Assembly: GCF_012910905.1 (NCBI RefSeq)
Contig: NZ_WTVN01000020.1
Location: 1 to 64,000, forward strand
DNA length: 64,000 bases
Direction of reading: 5' to 3'
DNA from: Aromatoleum toluvorans
Lineage (GTDB): Bacteria; Pseudomonadota; Gammaproteobacteria; Burkholderiales; Rhodocyclaceae
A program made the position numbers and the translations under genes. This document shows positions 45,203 through 55,863 of this stretch, piece by piece; position 1 is the first letter of the stretch; each line of letters opens with the position of its first letter. The notes under the pieces were generated by a model. It made no database searches. It saw only the letters and a list, made by a program, of their open reading frames with translations, and was not told the DNA's origin.

Positions 45203-47278
45203 ATGAGTAATGCTGCCAGCAAGGTCGTCCGCGCCGCCTGTCCACACGACTGTCCCGACACCTGCGCGATGGAGGTCACCGTCGAGGGCGGCCGCGCAAC
45301 GAAGATCCGCGGCGCCGACGACCTGCCGTTCACGAACGGCGCGCTGTGCACCAAGGTCGCGCACTACCTCGAACGCGTGTATTCCGACCAGCGCCTGCTG
45401 CACCCGATGAAGCGCGTCGGCCGCAAGGGCGAGGGGCGCTTCGAGCGCATCTCGTGGGACGAGGCGCTCGGCACCATCGCGGAGAAATTCGCCGCAATCG
45501 CGGCCGACGACCCGCGCGCGATCCTGCCCTACAGCTACGCCGGCACGATGGGCCTGGTGCAGGGCGAGAGCATGGACCGCCGCTTCTTCCATCGCCTCGG
45601 CGCGTCGCTCCTCGATCGCACGATCTGCGCCTCGGCCGGCGCGGCGGGCTGGAAGGCGACGATGGGCGCTTCGGTCGGGATGGACCCGGAAGCGATCGTC
45701 GACGCGAAGCTGATCCTGATCTGGGGCGGCAACCCGGTCGTCTCCAACCTGCACGGCTGGCGCTACATCCAGGAGGCCAGGCGGCGCGGCGCGAAGCTCG
45801 TGTGCATCGACCCGTGGCGCTCGCAGACGGCCGAGAAGTGCGATGTCCACCTCGCACCGTGGCCCGGCACCGACGGCGCGCTGGCGCTGGCGATGATGCA
45901 GGTGCTGATCGCCGACGGCCTGATCGACCGCGACTACGTCGCCGCGCACACCGTGGGCTTCGACGCGCTCGCCGAACGCGTGAAGGCCTTCACGCCGGAA
46001 TGGGCGGCGCCGCTGACGGGCCTGCCGGCCGACGCGATCCGCAGCCTCGCGCGCGAGTATGGCAGCACGCAACCCGCGGCGATCCGCTTGAACTACGGCC
46101 TCAACCGCTGTGCGGGCGGCGCGACGGTGATGCGCAACATCGCCTGCCTGCCGGCGCTCACCGGTGCGTGGCGGCACCCCGCGGGCGGTGCGCTGCTGTC
46201 GACCTCGGGCAACTTCCCGGTCGACCAGCAGGCGCTGGAACGCCCGGACCTCTACACGGCGCACCACGCCCGCCCGCCACGCACGATCAACATGGCGACG
46301 ATCGGTGACGCGCTCCTCACCGCAGACGAGCCGCCGATCCGCGCGCTGTACGTGTACAACTCCAACCCGGTCGCGGTCGCCCCCAACGGCACGCGCGTGC
46401 GCGAAGGGTTCGCGCGCGAGGATCTCTTCTGCGTCGTGCACGAGCTGTTCCAGACCGACACCGCCGATTACGCGGACATCCTCCTGCCCGCCACGAGCCA
46501 GCTCGAGCACCGTGACGTGCACAAGGCCTACGGCCACCTCTACGCGCTGACGAACGAGCCGGCGATCGCGCCGCTCGGCGAGGCGAAGCCCAACAGCGAG
46601 GTGTTCCGCCTGCTCGCCGCGCGGCTCGGCTTCACCGATGCGGCGCTGTGCGAGTCCGACGACGACATCGCCGCGCAGGCCTTCCGCCGCCGCGACAACC
46701 GCGCGTTCGGCCTCGACCCCGAGACGCTGCGCGCAAAGGGCTGGGCGCGCCTCAACCTGCCGCGCCCCTTCGCGCCCTTCGCGAAAGGCGATTTCCCGAC
46801 GCCTTCGGGCAAGTGCGAGTTCTACTCGGAATCGCTTGCGCAGCGCGGCTTCGACCCGCTGCCGTGCTGGGTGCCGCCGCACGAGTCGCCGGTCAGCAAT
46901 CCCGCGCTCGCCGCACGCTACCCGCTGGCGATGATCTCGCCGCCGGCGCGCAACTTCCTCAACAGCAGCTTCGCCAACCTGCCGCGCTTTCGCGAGCAGG
47001 AGGGTGGGCCGAAGCTCGAGCTCCACCCCGACGACGCCGCACGGCGCGGCATCACTGCGGGCGAGCGCCTGCGCATCTTCAACGACCGCGGCGCCTTTCA
47101 CGCGCAGGCGGTCGTCACCGAGCGCGTGCGGCCGGGCGTCGTCGTGTGTCCGTCGGTGTGGTGGCGCAAGCTCTCGGGTGACGGCGAAAACGCCAACGCG
47201 GTGACGTCGCCGGCGCTGACCGACATCGGCGGCGGACCGACCTTCTACGACTGCCTCGTCGAGGTGGCGAAAGCATGA
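45203..47278 (+). CDS. molybdopterin oxidoreductase with N-terminal [4Fe-4S] cluster
   Basis: A 691-residue enzyme of the DMSO reductase/formate dehydrogenase superfamily. The cluster ligands are Cys13, Cys17, Cys21 and Cys49 (CPHDCPDTC and GALCTK). The molybdopterin domains follow (LILIWGGNPVVSNLHGW, YVYNSNPVAVAPNG, ATSQLEHRDVHKAYGHLY, and the C-terminal dinucleotide domain from about 565). No Tat signal is present, so it is probably cytoplasmic. AGGAG at 45193-45197 supports the ATG at 45203. No partner subunit is nearby, so its substrate is unknown. Its stop overlaps the sirtuin start. Confidence 0.87.
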   Translation: MSNAASKVVRAACPHDCPDTCAMEVTVEGGRATKIRGADDLPFTNGALCTKVAHYLERVYSDQRLLHPMKRVGRKGEGRFERISWDEALGTIAEKFAAIAADDPRAILPYSYAGTMGLVQGESMDRRFFHRLGASLLDRTICASAGAAGWKATMGASVGMDPEAIVDAKLILIWGGNPVVSNLHGWRYIQEARRRGAKLVCIDPWRSQTAEKCDVHLAPWPGTDGALALAMMQVLIADGLIDRDYVAAHTVGFDALAERVKAFTPEWAAPLTGLPADAIRSLAREYGSTQPAAIRLNYGLNRCAGGATVMRNIACLPALTGAWRHPAGGALLSTSGNFPVDQQALERPDLYTAHHARPPRTINMATIGDALLTADEPPIRALYVYNSNPVAVAPNGTRVREGFAREDLFCVVHELFQTDTADYADILLPATSQLEHRDVHKAYGHLYALTNEPAIAPLGEAKPNSEVFRLLAARLGFTDAALCESDDDIAAQAFRRRDNRAFGLDPETLRAKGWARLNLPRPFAPFAKGDFPTPSGKCEFYSESLAQRGFDPLPCWVPPHESPVSNPALAARYPLAMISPPARNFLNSSFANLPRFREQEGGPKLELHPDDAARRGITAGERLRIFNDRGAFHAQAVVTERVRPGVVVCPSVWWRKLSGDGENANAVTSPALTDIGGGPTFYDCLVEVAKA

Positions 47279-48075
47279 GCACCGCCGAAGCCAAAGCCGA
47301 AACCGAGACCCTGGATCGTGTCGCGCAGCTCATCGCCGACGCCGGACGCATCCTCTTCATCACCGGCGCCGGCATGTCGGCCGACTCCGGGCTGCCGACC
47401 TATCGCGGCATCGGCGGGCTGTATCACGAGCGCCTCACCGACGAAGGGCTGACGATCGAGGAGGCGCTGTCGGGCGAAATGATGAACCGCCGCCCCGACA
47501 TCGCGTGGAAGTACATCGCGCAGATCGAAGCCAACTGCCGCGGTGCCCAGCCCAACATCGCGCACCGCATCATCGCCGCGCTGGAGCACGAGAAACCCGG
47601 CGTATGGGTGCTCACGCAGAACGTCGACGGCCTGCACTGCGATGCCGGCTCGCGCAACCTGATCGAGATCCACGGCACCGTGCATCACCTGCGCTGCATG
47701 GAGTGCAGCCACCAGCGCAGCGTCACCGACTACGCCGGCCTGCAGCTGCCGCCCCCGTGCCCGAAGTGCGGCGGCGTGCTGCGGCCCGACGTCGTGTTGT
47801 TCGACGAGATGCTGCCCGAGGAGGGGCTGCACCGGCTCGAGACGCTGATCGCGGACGGCGTCGACCTGATCGTCTCGATCGGCACGACGAGCGTCTTCCC
47901 CTACATCTCGGGGCCGGTATGGTGGGCGCGCGAGGTCGGCGTGCCCAGCGTCGAGATCAATCCGGGCGAGACCGAAGTCAGCGACATCGTCACCCACCGC
48001 CTGCGCCTGCGTGCCGCCGAGGCGATGCCGGAGCTGTGGCGGCGGCTGCATCCGGAGCGACCGCTGGAGGATTAG
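47275..48075 (+). CDS. SIR2 family NAD-dependent protein deacylase
   Basis: A 266-residue sirtuin. NAD-binding motifs GAGMSADSGLPTYRG (about 31-45) and TQNVDGLH, the catalytic His in IEIHGTVHH, a zinc site made by CMECSH and CPKCGG, and the late GTTSVFPY are all present. The GTTS/GLPTYR variant suggests a deacylase whose acyl preference may differ from CobB. It is translationally coupled (ATGA at 47275-47278) to the molybdopterin enzyme, suggesting a functional tie. Confidence 0.9.
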   Translation: MSTAEAKAETETLDRVAQLIADAGRILFITGAGMSADSGLPTYRGIGGLYHERLTDEGLTIEEALSGEMMNRRPDIAWKYIAQIEANCRGAQPNIAHRIIAALEHEKPGVWVLTQNVDGLHCDAGSRNLIEIHGTVHHLRCMECSHQRSVTDYAGLQLPPPCPKCGGVLRPDVVLFDEMLPEEGLHRLETLIADGVDLIVSIGTTSVFPYISGPVWWAREVGVPSVEINPGETEVSDIVTHRLRLRAAEAMPELWRRLHPERPLED

Positions 48076-48151
48076 CGGATGGCGCGGCGGTGTAACGCGG
48101 CGACGCAGAGTACCTGAATTCTGCATCGCCGGTTCCTGGCTGGCGGCGTGT

Positions 48152-51100
48152 CTACAGGAGTACCCGCTCGATGCCGCCGCTGTTGGCGCGCTGCACGTAC
48201 TCCGGCATCCAGTTCTCGCCGAGCACGTGTTTGGCGATCTCGACGACGATGTAGTCGGCCTCGACCCCGCCTGCGTCGTTCGTGTAGCGATGCAGGCCCT
48301 GCAGGCAGGACGGGCAGGAGGTCAGGATCTTGACCGGGTCGTGGCCGCCGTCGCGCAGCGCCGCCGCGCCCTTCTCGATCTCCTGCTGCTTGCGGAAACG
48401 CACCTGGGTCGAGATGTCGGGGCGGGCGACCGCGAGGGTGCCCGATTCGCCGCAGCAGCGGTCGCTCAGATCGACGCGCGTGCCCATCAGCTCGTTCGCG
48501 ACCTTGATGCCCGAATGCACCTTCATCGGCGTGTGGCAGGGCTCGTGGTACATGTACTTCGTGCCGGTGATGCCTTCGAGCTTGACGCCCTTCTCCATCA
48601 GGTACTCGTGGATGTCGAGCAGGCGGCAGCCGGGGAAGATCTTCTCGAACTGGTACTTCTGCAGCTGGTCCATGCACGTGCCGCAGGACACGATCACGGT
48701 CTTGATGTCGAGGTAGTTGAGCGTGTTGGCGACACGGTGGAAGAGCACGCGGTTGTCCGTCGTGATCTGCTGGCCCTTGTCCTCCTCGCCGGCAGCGGTC
48801 TGCGGGTAGCCGCAGCAGAGATACCCGGGCGGCAGCACCGTCGTCGCGCCCACCTGGTACAGCATCGCCTGCGTCGCCAGTCCCACCTGGCTGAAGAGGC
48901 GCTCCGAGCCGCAGCCGGGGAAGTAGAACACGGCTTCGGATTCGTCGCGCTTCACTTGCGGGTTGCGGATCACCGGGATGACCTTGTCGTCTTCGATGTC
49001 GAGCAGCGCGCGGCTGGTGCGTTTCGGCAGGTTGCCGGGCATCGGCTTGTTGATGAAGTGGATCACCTGCGCCTTGATCGGCGGCTTGCCCAGCGTCGCG
49101 GGCGGCGCCTTCACCTGCGACTGGATCAGCCCCAGCGACTTGCCGACCTTGTGCGCGAAGCGCTGCGCCTTGTAGCCGAGGTCGATCATGCCGCTGCGGA
49201 TCAGCTTGATCGTCGCCGGGTCCTTCGCGGTGAGGAAGGCCATCGCCGCGGCCTTGCCGGGGTTGAAGCTCTTCTTGCCCTGCTTGCGCAGCAGGTTTCT
49301 CATCTTGATCGACACGTCGCCGAAGTCGATGTCGACCGGGCAGGGCTTCTCGCACTTGTGGCACACCGTGCAGTGGTCCGCGACGTCCTCGAACTCGGCC
49401 CAGTGCGCGAGCGACACGCCACGCCTCGTCTGCTCCTCGTAGAGCATCGCCTCGATCAGCAGCGAGGTGCTGAGGATCTTGTTGCGCGGGCTGTACAGCA
49501 GGTTCGCGCGCGGCACGTGCGTCGAGCACACCGGCTTGCACTTGCCGCAGCGCAGGCAGTCCTTGATGTCGTGCGCGATGTCGCCGATCTCGGTCTGCTC
49601 CATGATCAGCGATTCGTGGCCCATCAGGTTGAAGCTGGGCGTGTAGGCGTTGTGGAGGTTGCCGCCGCGCTGCAGCTTGCCGCGGTTGAAGCGGCCCTCC
49701 GGGTCGACCTTCTGCTTGTAGGCCCAGAAGTTCGCCATCTCCTCGTCGGTGAGGTAGTCGAGCTTGGTGATGCCGATGCCGTGCTCGCCCGAGATCACGC
49801 CGTCGAGCGAGCGCGCCAGCGCCATGATGCGGTCGACCGCGCGGTTGGCGGTCTGCAGCATGTCGTAGTGGTCGGAGTTCACCGGGATGTTGGTGTGCAC
49901 GTTGCCGTCGCCGGCGTGCATGTGCAGCGCGACGAAGACACGCCCGCGCAGCACTTCCTGGTGCACTTCCTCGATGCGCGCGAGCACCTGGCGGAACACC
50001 ACGCCGTCGAAGATCTTGTCGAGGCGCGGCTTGAGCTCGCTCTTCCACGAGGTGCGGACGGAGTAGTCCTGCAGGCGGTGGAAGAGCCTCGGGTTCGCCG
50101 CGCGGTTCGTCAGTTCGCCGGGATGCACGCCGAACTCGGCGAACTGCGCCTCGGCCTCGGCGAGCGGCAGGTCGAGGTGGTCGAGCAGCCACTGCCAGCG
50201 GCGGCGCACGCTCGCGATGTAGTCGAGCGCGGCCTGGCGGCGGTCGCCGATGAGTTCGTCGCTGGAGAGGTTCGCGTCGCCCTGGTCGAGCGGCAGCTCG
50301 CCCTGCAGGAATTCGGACAGCGCGTCGCACAGTTCGAGCTTGTTCTGCGTGGAGAGCTCGATGTTGATGCGCTCGATGCCGTCGCAGTAGTCGCCCATGC
50401 GCGGCAGCGGGATCACGACGTCCTCGTTCACCTTGAACGCGTTGGTGTGGCGCGAGATCGCCGCGGTGCGCGAGCGGTCGAGCCAGAAGCGCTTGCGTTG
50501 TTCCGGGCTCACCGCGATGAAGCCTTCGGCGGCACGCACGTTGCACATGCGCACGACTTCCGAGGCCGCGGTCATCACCGAGGCCTCGTCGTGGCCGACG
50601 ATGTCGCCGATCAGCACCATCTTCGGCCGGCCGTGGCGCTTCGCCTTGGTCGTGTAGCCGACCGCCTTCACGTAGCGTTCGTCGAGGTGTTCGAGGCCGG
50701 CGAGCTGCACGCCGAGGCGGTTGCCTTCGGCGCCCGGCTTGAACCAGTCGGTGATCTCGACGATCGCCGGCACCGCTTCGCGCACCTGGCCGAAGAATTC
50801 GAGGCACACCGTGCGCGTCACCGGCGGCATCTTGTGCAGCACCCAGCGCGCAGCGACGATCAGGCCGTCCGTGCCTTCCTTCTGCACGCCCGGCACGCCG
50901 CCGAGGAACTTGTCGGTGACGTCCTTGCCGAGGCCGGTCTTGCGGCACGAGGCGCCCGGCATCGTCAGGGTCTCCTCGCCCAGCAGCGCGTAGCTCTTTG
51001 CGTCGAAGCGGCGCAGGCGGAAATGCACCGTCTCCTGATCGTGGATCTTGCCGAAGTTGTGGTCGAGGCGTTCGACTTCGAGCCAGTTGCCGTCCGGCGT

Positions 51101-52039
51101 GACCATCTTCCACCACGCCAGGTTGTCGAGCGCCGTGCCCCACAGCACGGCCTTTTTGCCGCCGGCGTTCATCGCGATGTTGCCGCCGATGCACGACGCG
51201 GACGCCGAGGTCGGGTCGACCGCGAACACGCGCCCCGCGAGGCCCGCGGCTTCCGACACGCGCTCGGTGACGACGCCCGCGCCGGTGCGGATCGTCATGT
51301 AGGGCAGCGTCGGCTTGCCGTCGAGGCCGGGCAGCAGCGTTTCCTCGACCGCGCCGATGTCGATCAGCTTCTCGGTGTTGATCACCACCGAGCGCGCATC
51401 GAGCGGCACGGCGCCGCCGGTGTAGCCGGTGCCGCCGCCGCGCGGGATGATCGTGAGGCCCAGCTCGATGCAGCTCTTCACCAGCGGCGCCATCTCCTCT
51501 TCGGTATCGGGGCAGAGGACGACGAAGGGGTATTCGACGCGCCAGTCGGTCGCGTCGGTGACGTGCGAGACGCGCGCGTGGCCGTCGAAGCAGATGTTGT
51601 CGCGCCGGGTGTGGCGGGCGAGCGCCTTGAGCGTCTTCCTGCGCAGCGCCTCGGTGTCGGTGAAGAAGGCGGCGAAGCGGTCGACGGCGGCATGCGCGAC
51701 GACGACGAGGCTCGCGACCTTCTCGCTGCGTTCCGGGTCTTCACCCGCGCTCTCCTCGCGGCGCTTCTCGACTTCGCGCAGCCGGTGGCGCAGCGCCTCG
51801 ATCAGCGCGTTGCGCCGCTCGGGGTTTTCGAGGAGGTCGTCCTGCAGGTAGGGGTTGCGCTGCACGACCCAGATGTCGCCCAGCACCTCGTACAGCATCC
51901 GCGCCGAACGCCCGGTCACGCGTTCCTCGCGCAGCGCGTTCAGCGCTTGCCACGCCTCGTCGCCGAGCAGGCGGATGACGATCTCGCGGTCGGAGAACGA
52001 CGTGTAGTTGTAGGGAATCTCGCGCAGGCGTTGGGTCAT
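48152..52039 (-). CDS. DUF3683/FAD-linked oxidase/Fe-S fusion dehydrogenase
   Basis: A 1295-residue D-lactate or glycolate dehydrogenase-like protein. Residues 1-180 are the DUF3683 region, followed by a PCMH-type FAD-binding domain ([28 protein letters not shown] near 225), an FAD-oxidase C-terminal domain, a pair of [4Fe-4S] sites ([11 protein letters not shown] and [15 protein letters not shown]) and two cysteine-rich CCG domains ([37 protein letters not shown]). It is thus a single-chain equivalent of GlcDEF/LldEF-type complexes. The start is ATG at 52039. The physiological substrate is not evident. It is monocistronic. Confidence 0.87.
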   Translation of the reverse strand: MTQRLREIPYNYTSFSDREIVIRLLGDEAWQALNALREERVTGRSARMLYEVLGDIWVVQRNPYLQDDLLENPERRNALIEALRHRLREVEKRREESAGEDPERSEKVASLVVVAHAAVDRFAAFFTDTEALRRKTLKALARHTRRDNICFDGHARVSHVTDATDWRVEYPFVVLCPDTEEEMAPLVKSCIELGLTIIPRGGGTGYTGGAVPLDARSVVINTEKLIDIGAVEETLLPGLDGKPTLPYMTIRTGAGVVTERVSEAAGLAGRVFAVDPTSASASCIGGNIAMNAGGKKAVLWGTALDNLAWWKMVTPDGNWLEVERLDHNFGKIHDQETVHFRLRRFDAKSYALLGEETLTMPGASCRKTGLGKDVTDKFLGGVPGVQKEGTDGLIVAARWVLHKMPPVTRTVCLEFFGQVREAVPAIVEITDWFKPGAEGNRLGVQLAGLEHLDERYVKAVGYTTKAKRHGRPKMVLIGDIVGHDEASVMTAASEVVRMCNVRAAEGFIAVSPEQRKRFWLDRSRTAAISRHTNAFKVNEDVVIPLPRMGDYCDGIERINIELSTQNKLELCDALSEFLQGELPLDQGDANLSSDELIGDRRQAALDYIASVRRRWQWLLDHLDLPLAEAEAQFAEFGVHPGELTNRAANPRLFHRLQDYSVRTSWKSELKPRLDKIFDGVVFRQVLARIEEVHQEVLRGRVFVALHMHAGDGNVHTNIPVNSDHYDMLQTANRAVDRIMALARSLDGVISGEHGIGITKLDYLTDEEMANFWAYKQKVDPEGRFNRGKLQRGGNLHNAYTPSFNLMGHESLIMEQTEIGDIAHDIKDCLRCGKCKPVCSTHVPRANLLYSPRNKILSTSLLIEAMLYEEQTRRGVSLAHWAEFEDVADHCTVCHKCEKPCPVDIDFGDVSIKMRNLLRKQGKKSFNPGKAAAMAFLTAKDPATIKLIRSGMIDLGYKAQRFAHKVGKSLGLIQSQVKAPPATLGKPPIKAQVIHFINKPMPGNLPKRTSRALLDIEDDKVIPVIRNPQVKRDESEAVFYFPGCGSERLFSQVGLATQAMLYQVGATTVLPPGYLCCGYPQTAAGEEDKGQQITTDNRVLFHRVANTLNYLDIKTVIVSCGTCMDQLQKYQFEKIFPGCRLLDIHEYLMEKGVKLEGITGTKYMYHEPCHTPMKVHSGIKVANELMGTRVDLSDRCCGESGTLAVARPDISTQVRFRKQQEIEKGAAALRDGGHDPVKILTSCPSCLQGLHRYTNDAGGVEADYIVVEIAKHVLGENWMPEYVQRANSGGIERVLL

Positions 52040-52119
52040 GAGATGTTCCGGTACCGGACAGCAGTGAACCGCAAATTGTAACTTACTGCGGTGCAATAGA
52101 AGGCTTCTTTAAGCCCTTG

Positions 52120-52135
52120 AAGCCCGTAGGGGCTT
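52120..52135 (-). terminator. hairpin after ridA-like gene
   Basis: AAGCCC-GTAG-GGGCTT forms a perfect 6-bp stem with a tetraloop in the 145-bp gap between the RidA-like gene and the DUF3683 gene. A third half-copy, AAGCCC, lies at 52111-52116 and could pair alternatively. Confidence 0.45.
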
Positions 52136-52184
52136 GATTTTGCGGGGTGTCGGCGTGGATGAGACAGGCGCAGGCCGGGAAGAT

Positions 52185-52544
52185 TCAGTTCTGCTGCGAC
52201 ACCGCCGCGACGAGGGCGATTTCGACGCGCCAGCCGGCGCGGGCGAGCGCGGCGACCTGCACGCAGGCGCGCGAGGGCGCCGTGCCGGCGGGCAGCCACG
52301 CGTCCCACACGGCGTTCATGGCGTCGTAGTCGGCCATGTCGGTGAGGTAGATCGTCGCCGACAGCAGGCGGTCGCGCGCGCTGCCGGCCTGGGCGAGCAG
52401 GCGGTCGAAGCTCGCGAGGATCTCGCGCGTCTGCGTGGCGGCGTCGGCGTCCTCGCTGGCGGGGACTTCGACGATCCAGGCGGTGCCGTTGTGAATGACG
52501 ATATCGGAGTAGCGGGCGGTGGTGCCGTGACGTTGGATGCTCAT
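52185..52544 (-). CDS. RidA family protein
   Basis: A 119-residue protein of the RidA/YjgF family (imine/enamine deaminase). It carries YSDIVIHNGTAWIVEVPA, TREILASFDRLLAQAGSARDRLLSATIYLTDMADYDAMNAVWDAWLP and VEIALVAAV. The substrate-binding Arg falls in SRACVQVAALARAGWRVEI, which is looser than in housekeeping RidA, so it may be one of the Rid subgroups of unknown activity. Confidence 0.85.
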   Translation of the reverse strand: MSIQRHGTTARYSDIVIHNGTAWIVEVPASEDADAATQTREILASFDRLLAQAGSARDRLLSATIYLTDMADYDAMNAVWDAWLPAGTAPSRACVQVAALARAGWRVEIALVAAVSQQN

Positions 52545-52559
52545 CGGAATGCGGGAGGT

Positions 52560-52979
52560 TCAGGTGACGGAAAAGGCGATCAGCGCGTAGCGTAGCAGCT
52601 TGCCGAGCCCCATCCACAGCAGGCAGGGCAGCCAGGCGAGGCGCAGCCAGCCGGCGGCGGCGCACAGCGCGTCGCCGAAGACGGGCGCCCATGACAGCAG
52701 CAGCGCCGGTGCGCCGTGACGGCGCACCCAGTCGAGGCGGGTGGTGTCGGCGCGTTGCGGCAGCAGGCGTGCGAGGCCCCAGGTGCTCATGCCGCCCAGC
52801 GTGTTGCCGAGCGTCGCGAGCGCGAGCGCGGGGGCGAGCTGCTCCGGGCGCAGCTTCAGCACGCCGGCGAGCACCAGCTCGGAGCCGCCCGGCAGCAGCG
52901 TCGCGGACAGGAAGCTCGCGAGGAAGAGGGCGGCCAGCCCGCCGTCGGGGCCGGGGTCGATCAGGGCAAGGAAGTCCAT
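52560..52979 (-). CDS. YqaA-like small VTT-domain membrane protein
   Basis: A 139-residue inner-membrane protein with the short SNARE-associated/DedA-like core: FLASFLSATLLPGGSELVLAG, a glycine-rich re-entrant LGNTLGGMSTWGLARLLP, and SWAPVFGDALCAAAGWLRL. This is the YqaA subgroup. DedA-superfamily proteins move lipids across the membrane; the substrate here is unknown. The ATG at 52979 fits the membrane topology. Confidence 0.8.
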   Translation of the reverse strand: MDFLALIDPGPDGGLAALFLASFLSATLLPGGSELVLAGVLKLRPEQLAPALALATLGNTLGGMSTWGLARLLPQRADTTRLDWVRRHGAPALLLSWAPVFGDALCAAAGWLRLAWLPCLLWMGLGKLLRYALIAFSVT

Positions 52980-53022
52980 CTGCGGCGCTGCGGACGGTGG
53001 CGCCCGCAGCGTAGGCGGGCGG

Positions 53023-53880
53023 TTACACGATCTCGATGAACACCAGCTCGGGCTCGATTTCGTTCGCGACGAAGCCGCAGCCGATGCGGCCGCTGCCCGT
53101 GAGCACGATCTCCGCCCCCTTGATGCAGCGCTCGGTGCCGCCGTCCTCGGCGAAGTAGGTGCCATTGGTGCTCTGGTCGATCAGCACGAAGCCCTCGCGC
53201 CGGCGTTCGATGCGCGCGTGCTGGCGCGAGGCGCGCGGGTCGGCGATCACGACATCGTTGCCGAGTTCGCGCCCGAACAGCACGACCGGCCGTGATTCGT
53301 CGACGACCAGCGTTTCCTCGCCGTGGCGCACGCACGCGCGTTGCATGATCGGCCGCTCGGCCGGCCGCTCGACCGGCACCGAGGCAGGCTGGCGCGCGAT
53401 CGTGAAGGCGGTGAAGCCCAGTCCGGCGAGGGCGGGATCGCGCGAGGGCGCGGCGGCCACGAACTGGCGCGAGGCCGATGACAACCGGGCGACGACGGCT
53501 TCGCTCGCCAGCGCCTGCCCCGGCTTGGCGATTTCGGCCAGGTGCAGGGCGCCGACTTCGGCTTCGCCCGATTCGTCCGCGCCGAAGTGCAGGCCGACGC
53601 AGATCGTCATGCGCAGGCCGCGCAGCGGCGGCAGGCTCTGCACGCGCTCGAGCATTTCGCAACTGGCGGAGATGGCATCGTCGGTGCGCGGGAACACGGC
53701 GCGGATGCGTGCGCTACCGCGGCGCAGCGCCGTGCCGCCCTTCGCCTCGATCGCGCGGTCGACGCGATTCAGGCAGCGTTCCAGCGCGTGTTTCGCCTCT
53801 GCGGCGTCCAGGGCGTCGGTGAGGCGATCGACCCCGGGGATCTCGGCGACGAGGACGCACACATTGTTCGGCTGGGCCAT
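53023..53880 (-). CDS. FHA-domain protein with degenerate adenylate-cyclase-like N-terminus
   Basis: A 285-residue cytoplasmic signalling protein. Residues 1-150 follow the class III nucleotide-cyclase pattern (VCVLVAEIPGVDRL, GGTALRRGSARIRAVFPRTDDAISASCEMLER, GLRMTICVGLHFG) but the metal-binding Asp pair is not intact, so it is probably not an active cyclase. The FHA domain is at about 190-275 (VVLFGRELGNDVVIADPRASRQHARIERR and LIDQSTNGTYF) and should bind phosphothreonine. The start is ATG at 53880. No kinase gene is adjacent. Confidence 0.8.
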   Translation of the reverse strand: MAQPNNVCVLVAEIPGVDRLTDALDAAEAKHALERCLNRVDRAIEAKGGTALRRGSARIRAVFPRTDDAISASCEMLERVQSLPPLRGLRMTICVGLHFGADESGEAEVGALHLAEIAKPGQALASEAVVARLSSASRQFVAAAPSRDPALAGLGFTAFTIARQPASVPVERPAERPIMQRACVRHGEETLVVDESRPVVLFGRELGNDVVIADPRASRQHARIERRREGFVLIDQSTNGTYFAEDGGTERCIKGAEIVLTGSGRIGCGFVANEIEPELVFIEIV

Positions 53881-54004
53881 GACCTGTGTTTCCTTGCTGT
53901 GGCGGTTCGGCTGCGGGGCAGCCGGGCGATGCATGAGCGGTATTCTCCGGGCCGGATGATGATCGTCAACCGGCGCCGACGGCGCAAGCTGTCGTCATGG
54001 GCGC

Positions 54005-54964
54005 TCAGCCCTCGTCCGTGAAGTCGCTTACGATGGAAATGACATTGTTCTTGAGCGGCAGTTCGGGGCGGTCGAAGGCGATGTCGCCCTCGGCGACCGG
54101 CGTGTCGCGCGTCAGGCTGCGGAAATCGAACAGCGTGTTGTCCGCGAGGTGCGAAGGCACGACCTGGGTCATCGCGGTCGCGATCGACTCGATACGCCCC
54201 GGGAACTCGCGCCCCCAGGCCTGCAGCATGTTCTTGATCTGCTTGCGCTGCGCGTTCTCCTGCGAGCCGCACAGGTTGCACGGGATGATGGGGAAATCCA
54301 TCGTGCGCGCGAAGCGGGCGATGTCGTTCTCGGTGCAGTAGGCGAGCGGGCGGATTACGACGTGCTCGCCGTTGTCGCTGACGAGCTTCGGAGGCATCGA
54401 CTTCAGCTTGCCGCCGAAGAACATGTTGAGGAACAGCGTCTCGATCATGTCGTCGCGGTGGTGGCCGAGCGCGATGCGCGTCGCGCCGATCTCCTTCGCG
54501 ACGCGGTAGATGATGCCGCGGCGCAGGCGCGAGCACAGCGAGCAGGTGGTCTTGCCCTCGGGGATCTTGTCCTTGACGATCGAGTAGGTGTCCTCGGTGA
54601 CGATGCGGTACTCGATGCCGATCGACTCGAAGTAGGCCGGCAGCACGTCGGCGGGAAAGCCCGGCTGCTTCTGGTCGAGGTTCATCGCGACGATGCGGAA
54701 ATCCACCGGCGCGCGCTCGCGCAGCGCCATCAGGCAGGACAGCAGCGTGTAGGAGTCCTTGCCGCCCGAGACGCACACGAGCACGGTGTCGCCTTCGCCG
54801 ATCATGTTGAAGTCCGCGATCGCCTTGCCGACGCTGCGCTCGAGCTTCTTCTTCAGGCGCAGGAAGGTGTTGGAGAAGCGCGCATCGCTGGCGACGGCGG
54901 AGGGGCCGGGGAGGGCGTCGGCGGGCGGGAGGGCTGCCTCGGTGGCAGCGGTGGGGGCGTTCAC
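54005..54964 (-). CDS. ttcA: tRNA 2-thiocytidine biosynthesis protein TtcA
   Basis: A 319-residue enzyme thiolating C32 of certain tRNAs. It has the PP-loop [13 protein letters not shown], the cluster-binding CSLC and CNLC pairs and [29 protein letters not shown]. The GTG at 54964 is preferred over a TTG at 54982: AGGA lies seven bases before it, and a consensus TATAAT at 54994-54999 would put the transcript start near the TTG, leaving it no leader. Confidence 0.95.
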   Translation of the reverse strand: MNAPTAATEAALPPADALPGPSAVASDARFSNTFLRLKKKLERSVGKAIADFNMIGEGDTVLVCVSGGKDSYTLLSCLMALRERAPVDFRIVAMNLDQKQPGFPADVLPAYFESIGIEYRIVTEDTYSIVKDKIPEGKTTCSLCSRLRRGIIYRVAKEIGATRIALGHHRDDMIETLFLNMFFGGKLKSMPPKLVSDNGEHVVIRPLAYCTENDIARFARTMDFPIIPCNLCGSQENAQRKQIKNMLQAWGREFPGRIESIATAMTQVVPSHLADNTLFDFRSLTRDTPVAEGDIAFDRPELPLKNNVISIVSDFTDEG

Positions 54965-54993
54965 GGCGGAATCCTGCGACAAAAACGAGCGGA

Positions 54994-54999
54994 ATTATA
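54994..54999 (-). promoter_or_regulatory. -10 element of ttcA
   Basis: An exact TATAAT on the minus strand, 30 bases before the GTG start of ttcA. The -35 region (CTGACG around 55015-55020, about 15 bases away) is weak. Confidence 0.5.
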
Positions 55000-55021
55000 C
55001 CTTTCGGCAGAGTGCGTCAGC

Positions 55022-55768
55022 TCAGAGATGCGCGCTGCGGCCGCCGTCGACGGCGAGGATCTGCCCGGTGATGTAGGGCGCGTCGAGCAGCAGGAAGCGC
55101 ACCGTGCGGGCGATGTCGGCGGGGCTGCCGGGACGGCCCAGCAGCGTGTGGCGCACGATCTCGTCCCGTTCGGCGGTGGTGAACTGGCCGTCCTCGGGCC
55201 AGTCGACCGGGCCGGGCGACACGCCGTTCACGCGCACCTCGGGTGCGAGCTCGATCGCCAGGGCCCGGGTCAGGCCCAGCAGGCCGGCCTTCGCCGCGCA
55301 GTACAGCGGGTAATGGCGCAGGGGGCGCTCGGCGTGGATGTCGACGATGTTCACGATCGCGCCGCGCGCCGCGCGCAGTGCCGGCGCGAGGGCCTGCGAC
55401 AGGAACAGCGGGCCTTTCAGGTTCGAGCCGATGAGGTCGGTCCACGCCGCCGCGTCGATCCGGCCGATCGGCGTCGCGAAGAAGCTCGAGGCGTTGTTCA
55501 CCAGCGCGTCGAGGCGGCCGTGGCGCGCCAGCAGCGCGTCGGCGAGCGCCTCGGGGGCGCCGTCGTCCTTCAGGTCGGCGCGTACGGTCGAGGCCGAATC
55601 CGGGCGCGTGCGGTTCAGGTCGGCGGCGAGCGCTTCGGCGTCGGCCGACGAGCTGCGGTAGTGCAGCACGACGTCGGCACCGCCGGCGTGCAGCGTGCGC
55701 GCGATGTCGGCGCCGACGCGCCGCGCGGCGCCGGTGATGAGGATGACGGGTCGATCTTGTGCGTTCAT
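55022..55768 (-). CDS. pteridine reductase (short-chain dehydrogenase)
   Basis: A 248-residue NADPH-dependent reductase for dihydrobiopterin/dihydrofolate-type pterins. It has the pteridine reductase form of the glycine motif, TGAARRVGADIA, with Arg-Arg, then VVLHYRSS, VNNASSFF, VDIHAERPL and the catalytic Tyr-X3-Lys in YPLYCAAKAG. The ending AVDGGRSAHL is also typical. It is upstream of ttcA and divergent from the methyltransferase gene. Confidence 0.88.
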   Translation of the reverse strand: MNAQDRPVILITGAARRVGADIARTLHAGGADVVLHYRSSSADAEALAADLNRTRPDSASTVRADLKDDGAPEALADALLARHGRLDALVNNASSFFATPIGRIDAAAWTDLIGSNLKGPLFLSQALAPALRAARGAIVNIVDIHAERPLRHYPLYCAAKAGLLGLTRALAIELAPEVRVNGVSPGPVDWPEDGQFTTAERDEIVRHTLLGRPGSPADIARTVRFLLLDAPYITGQILAVDGGRSAHL

Positions 55769-55863
55769 CTTGAGCTGCGTTTCAGAATGCCCTGGTGCGG
55801 CACCGCGGGCATGGGGACTGCGGTGTGCCGGTTAGAATACGCGTTTTCCGTTTCACTTCGCCC

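Noticed and set aside
48011-52081. A 1356-codon open frame on the plus strand
   Set aside because: It is the complement of the DUF3683 dehydrogenase, with a His/Arg/Ala-rich nonsense translation.
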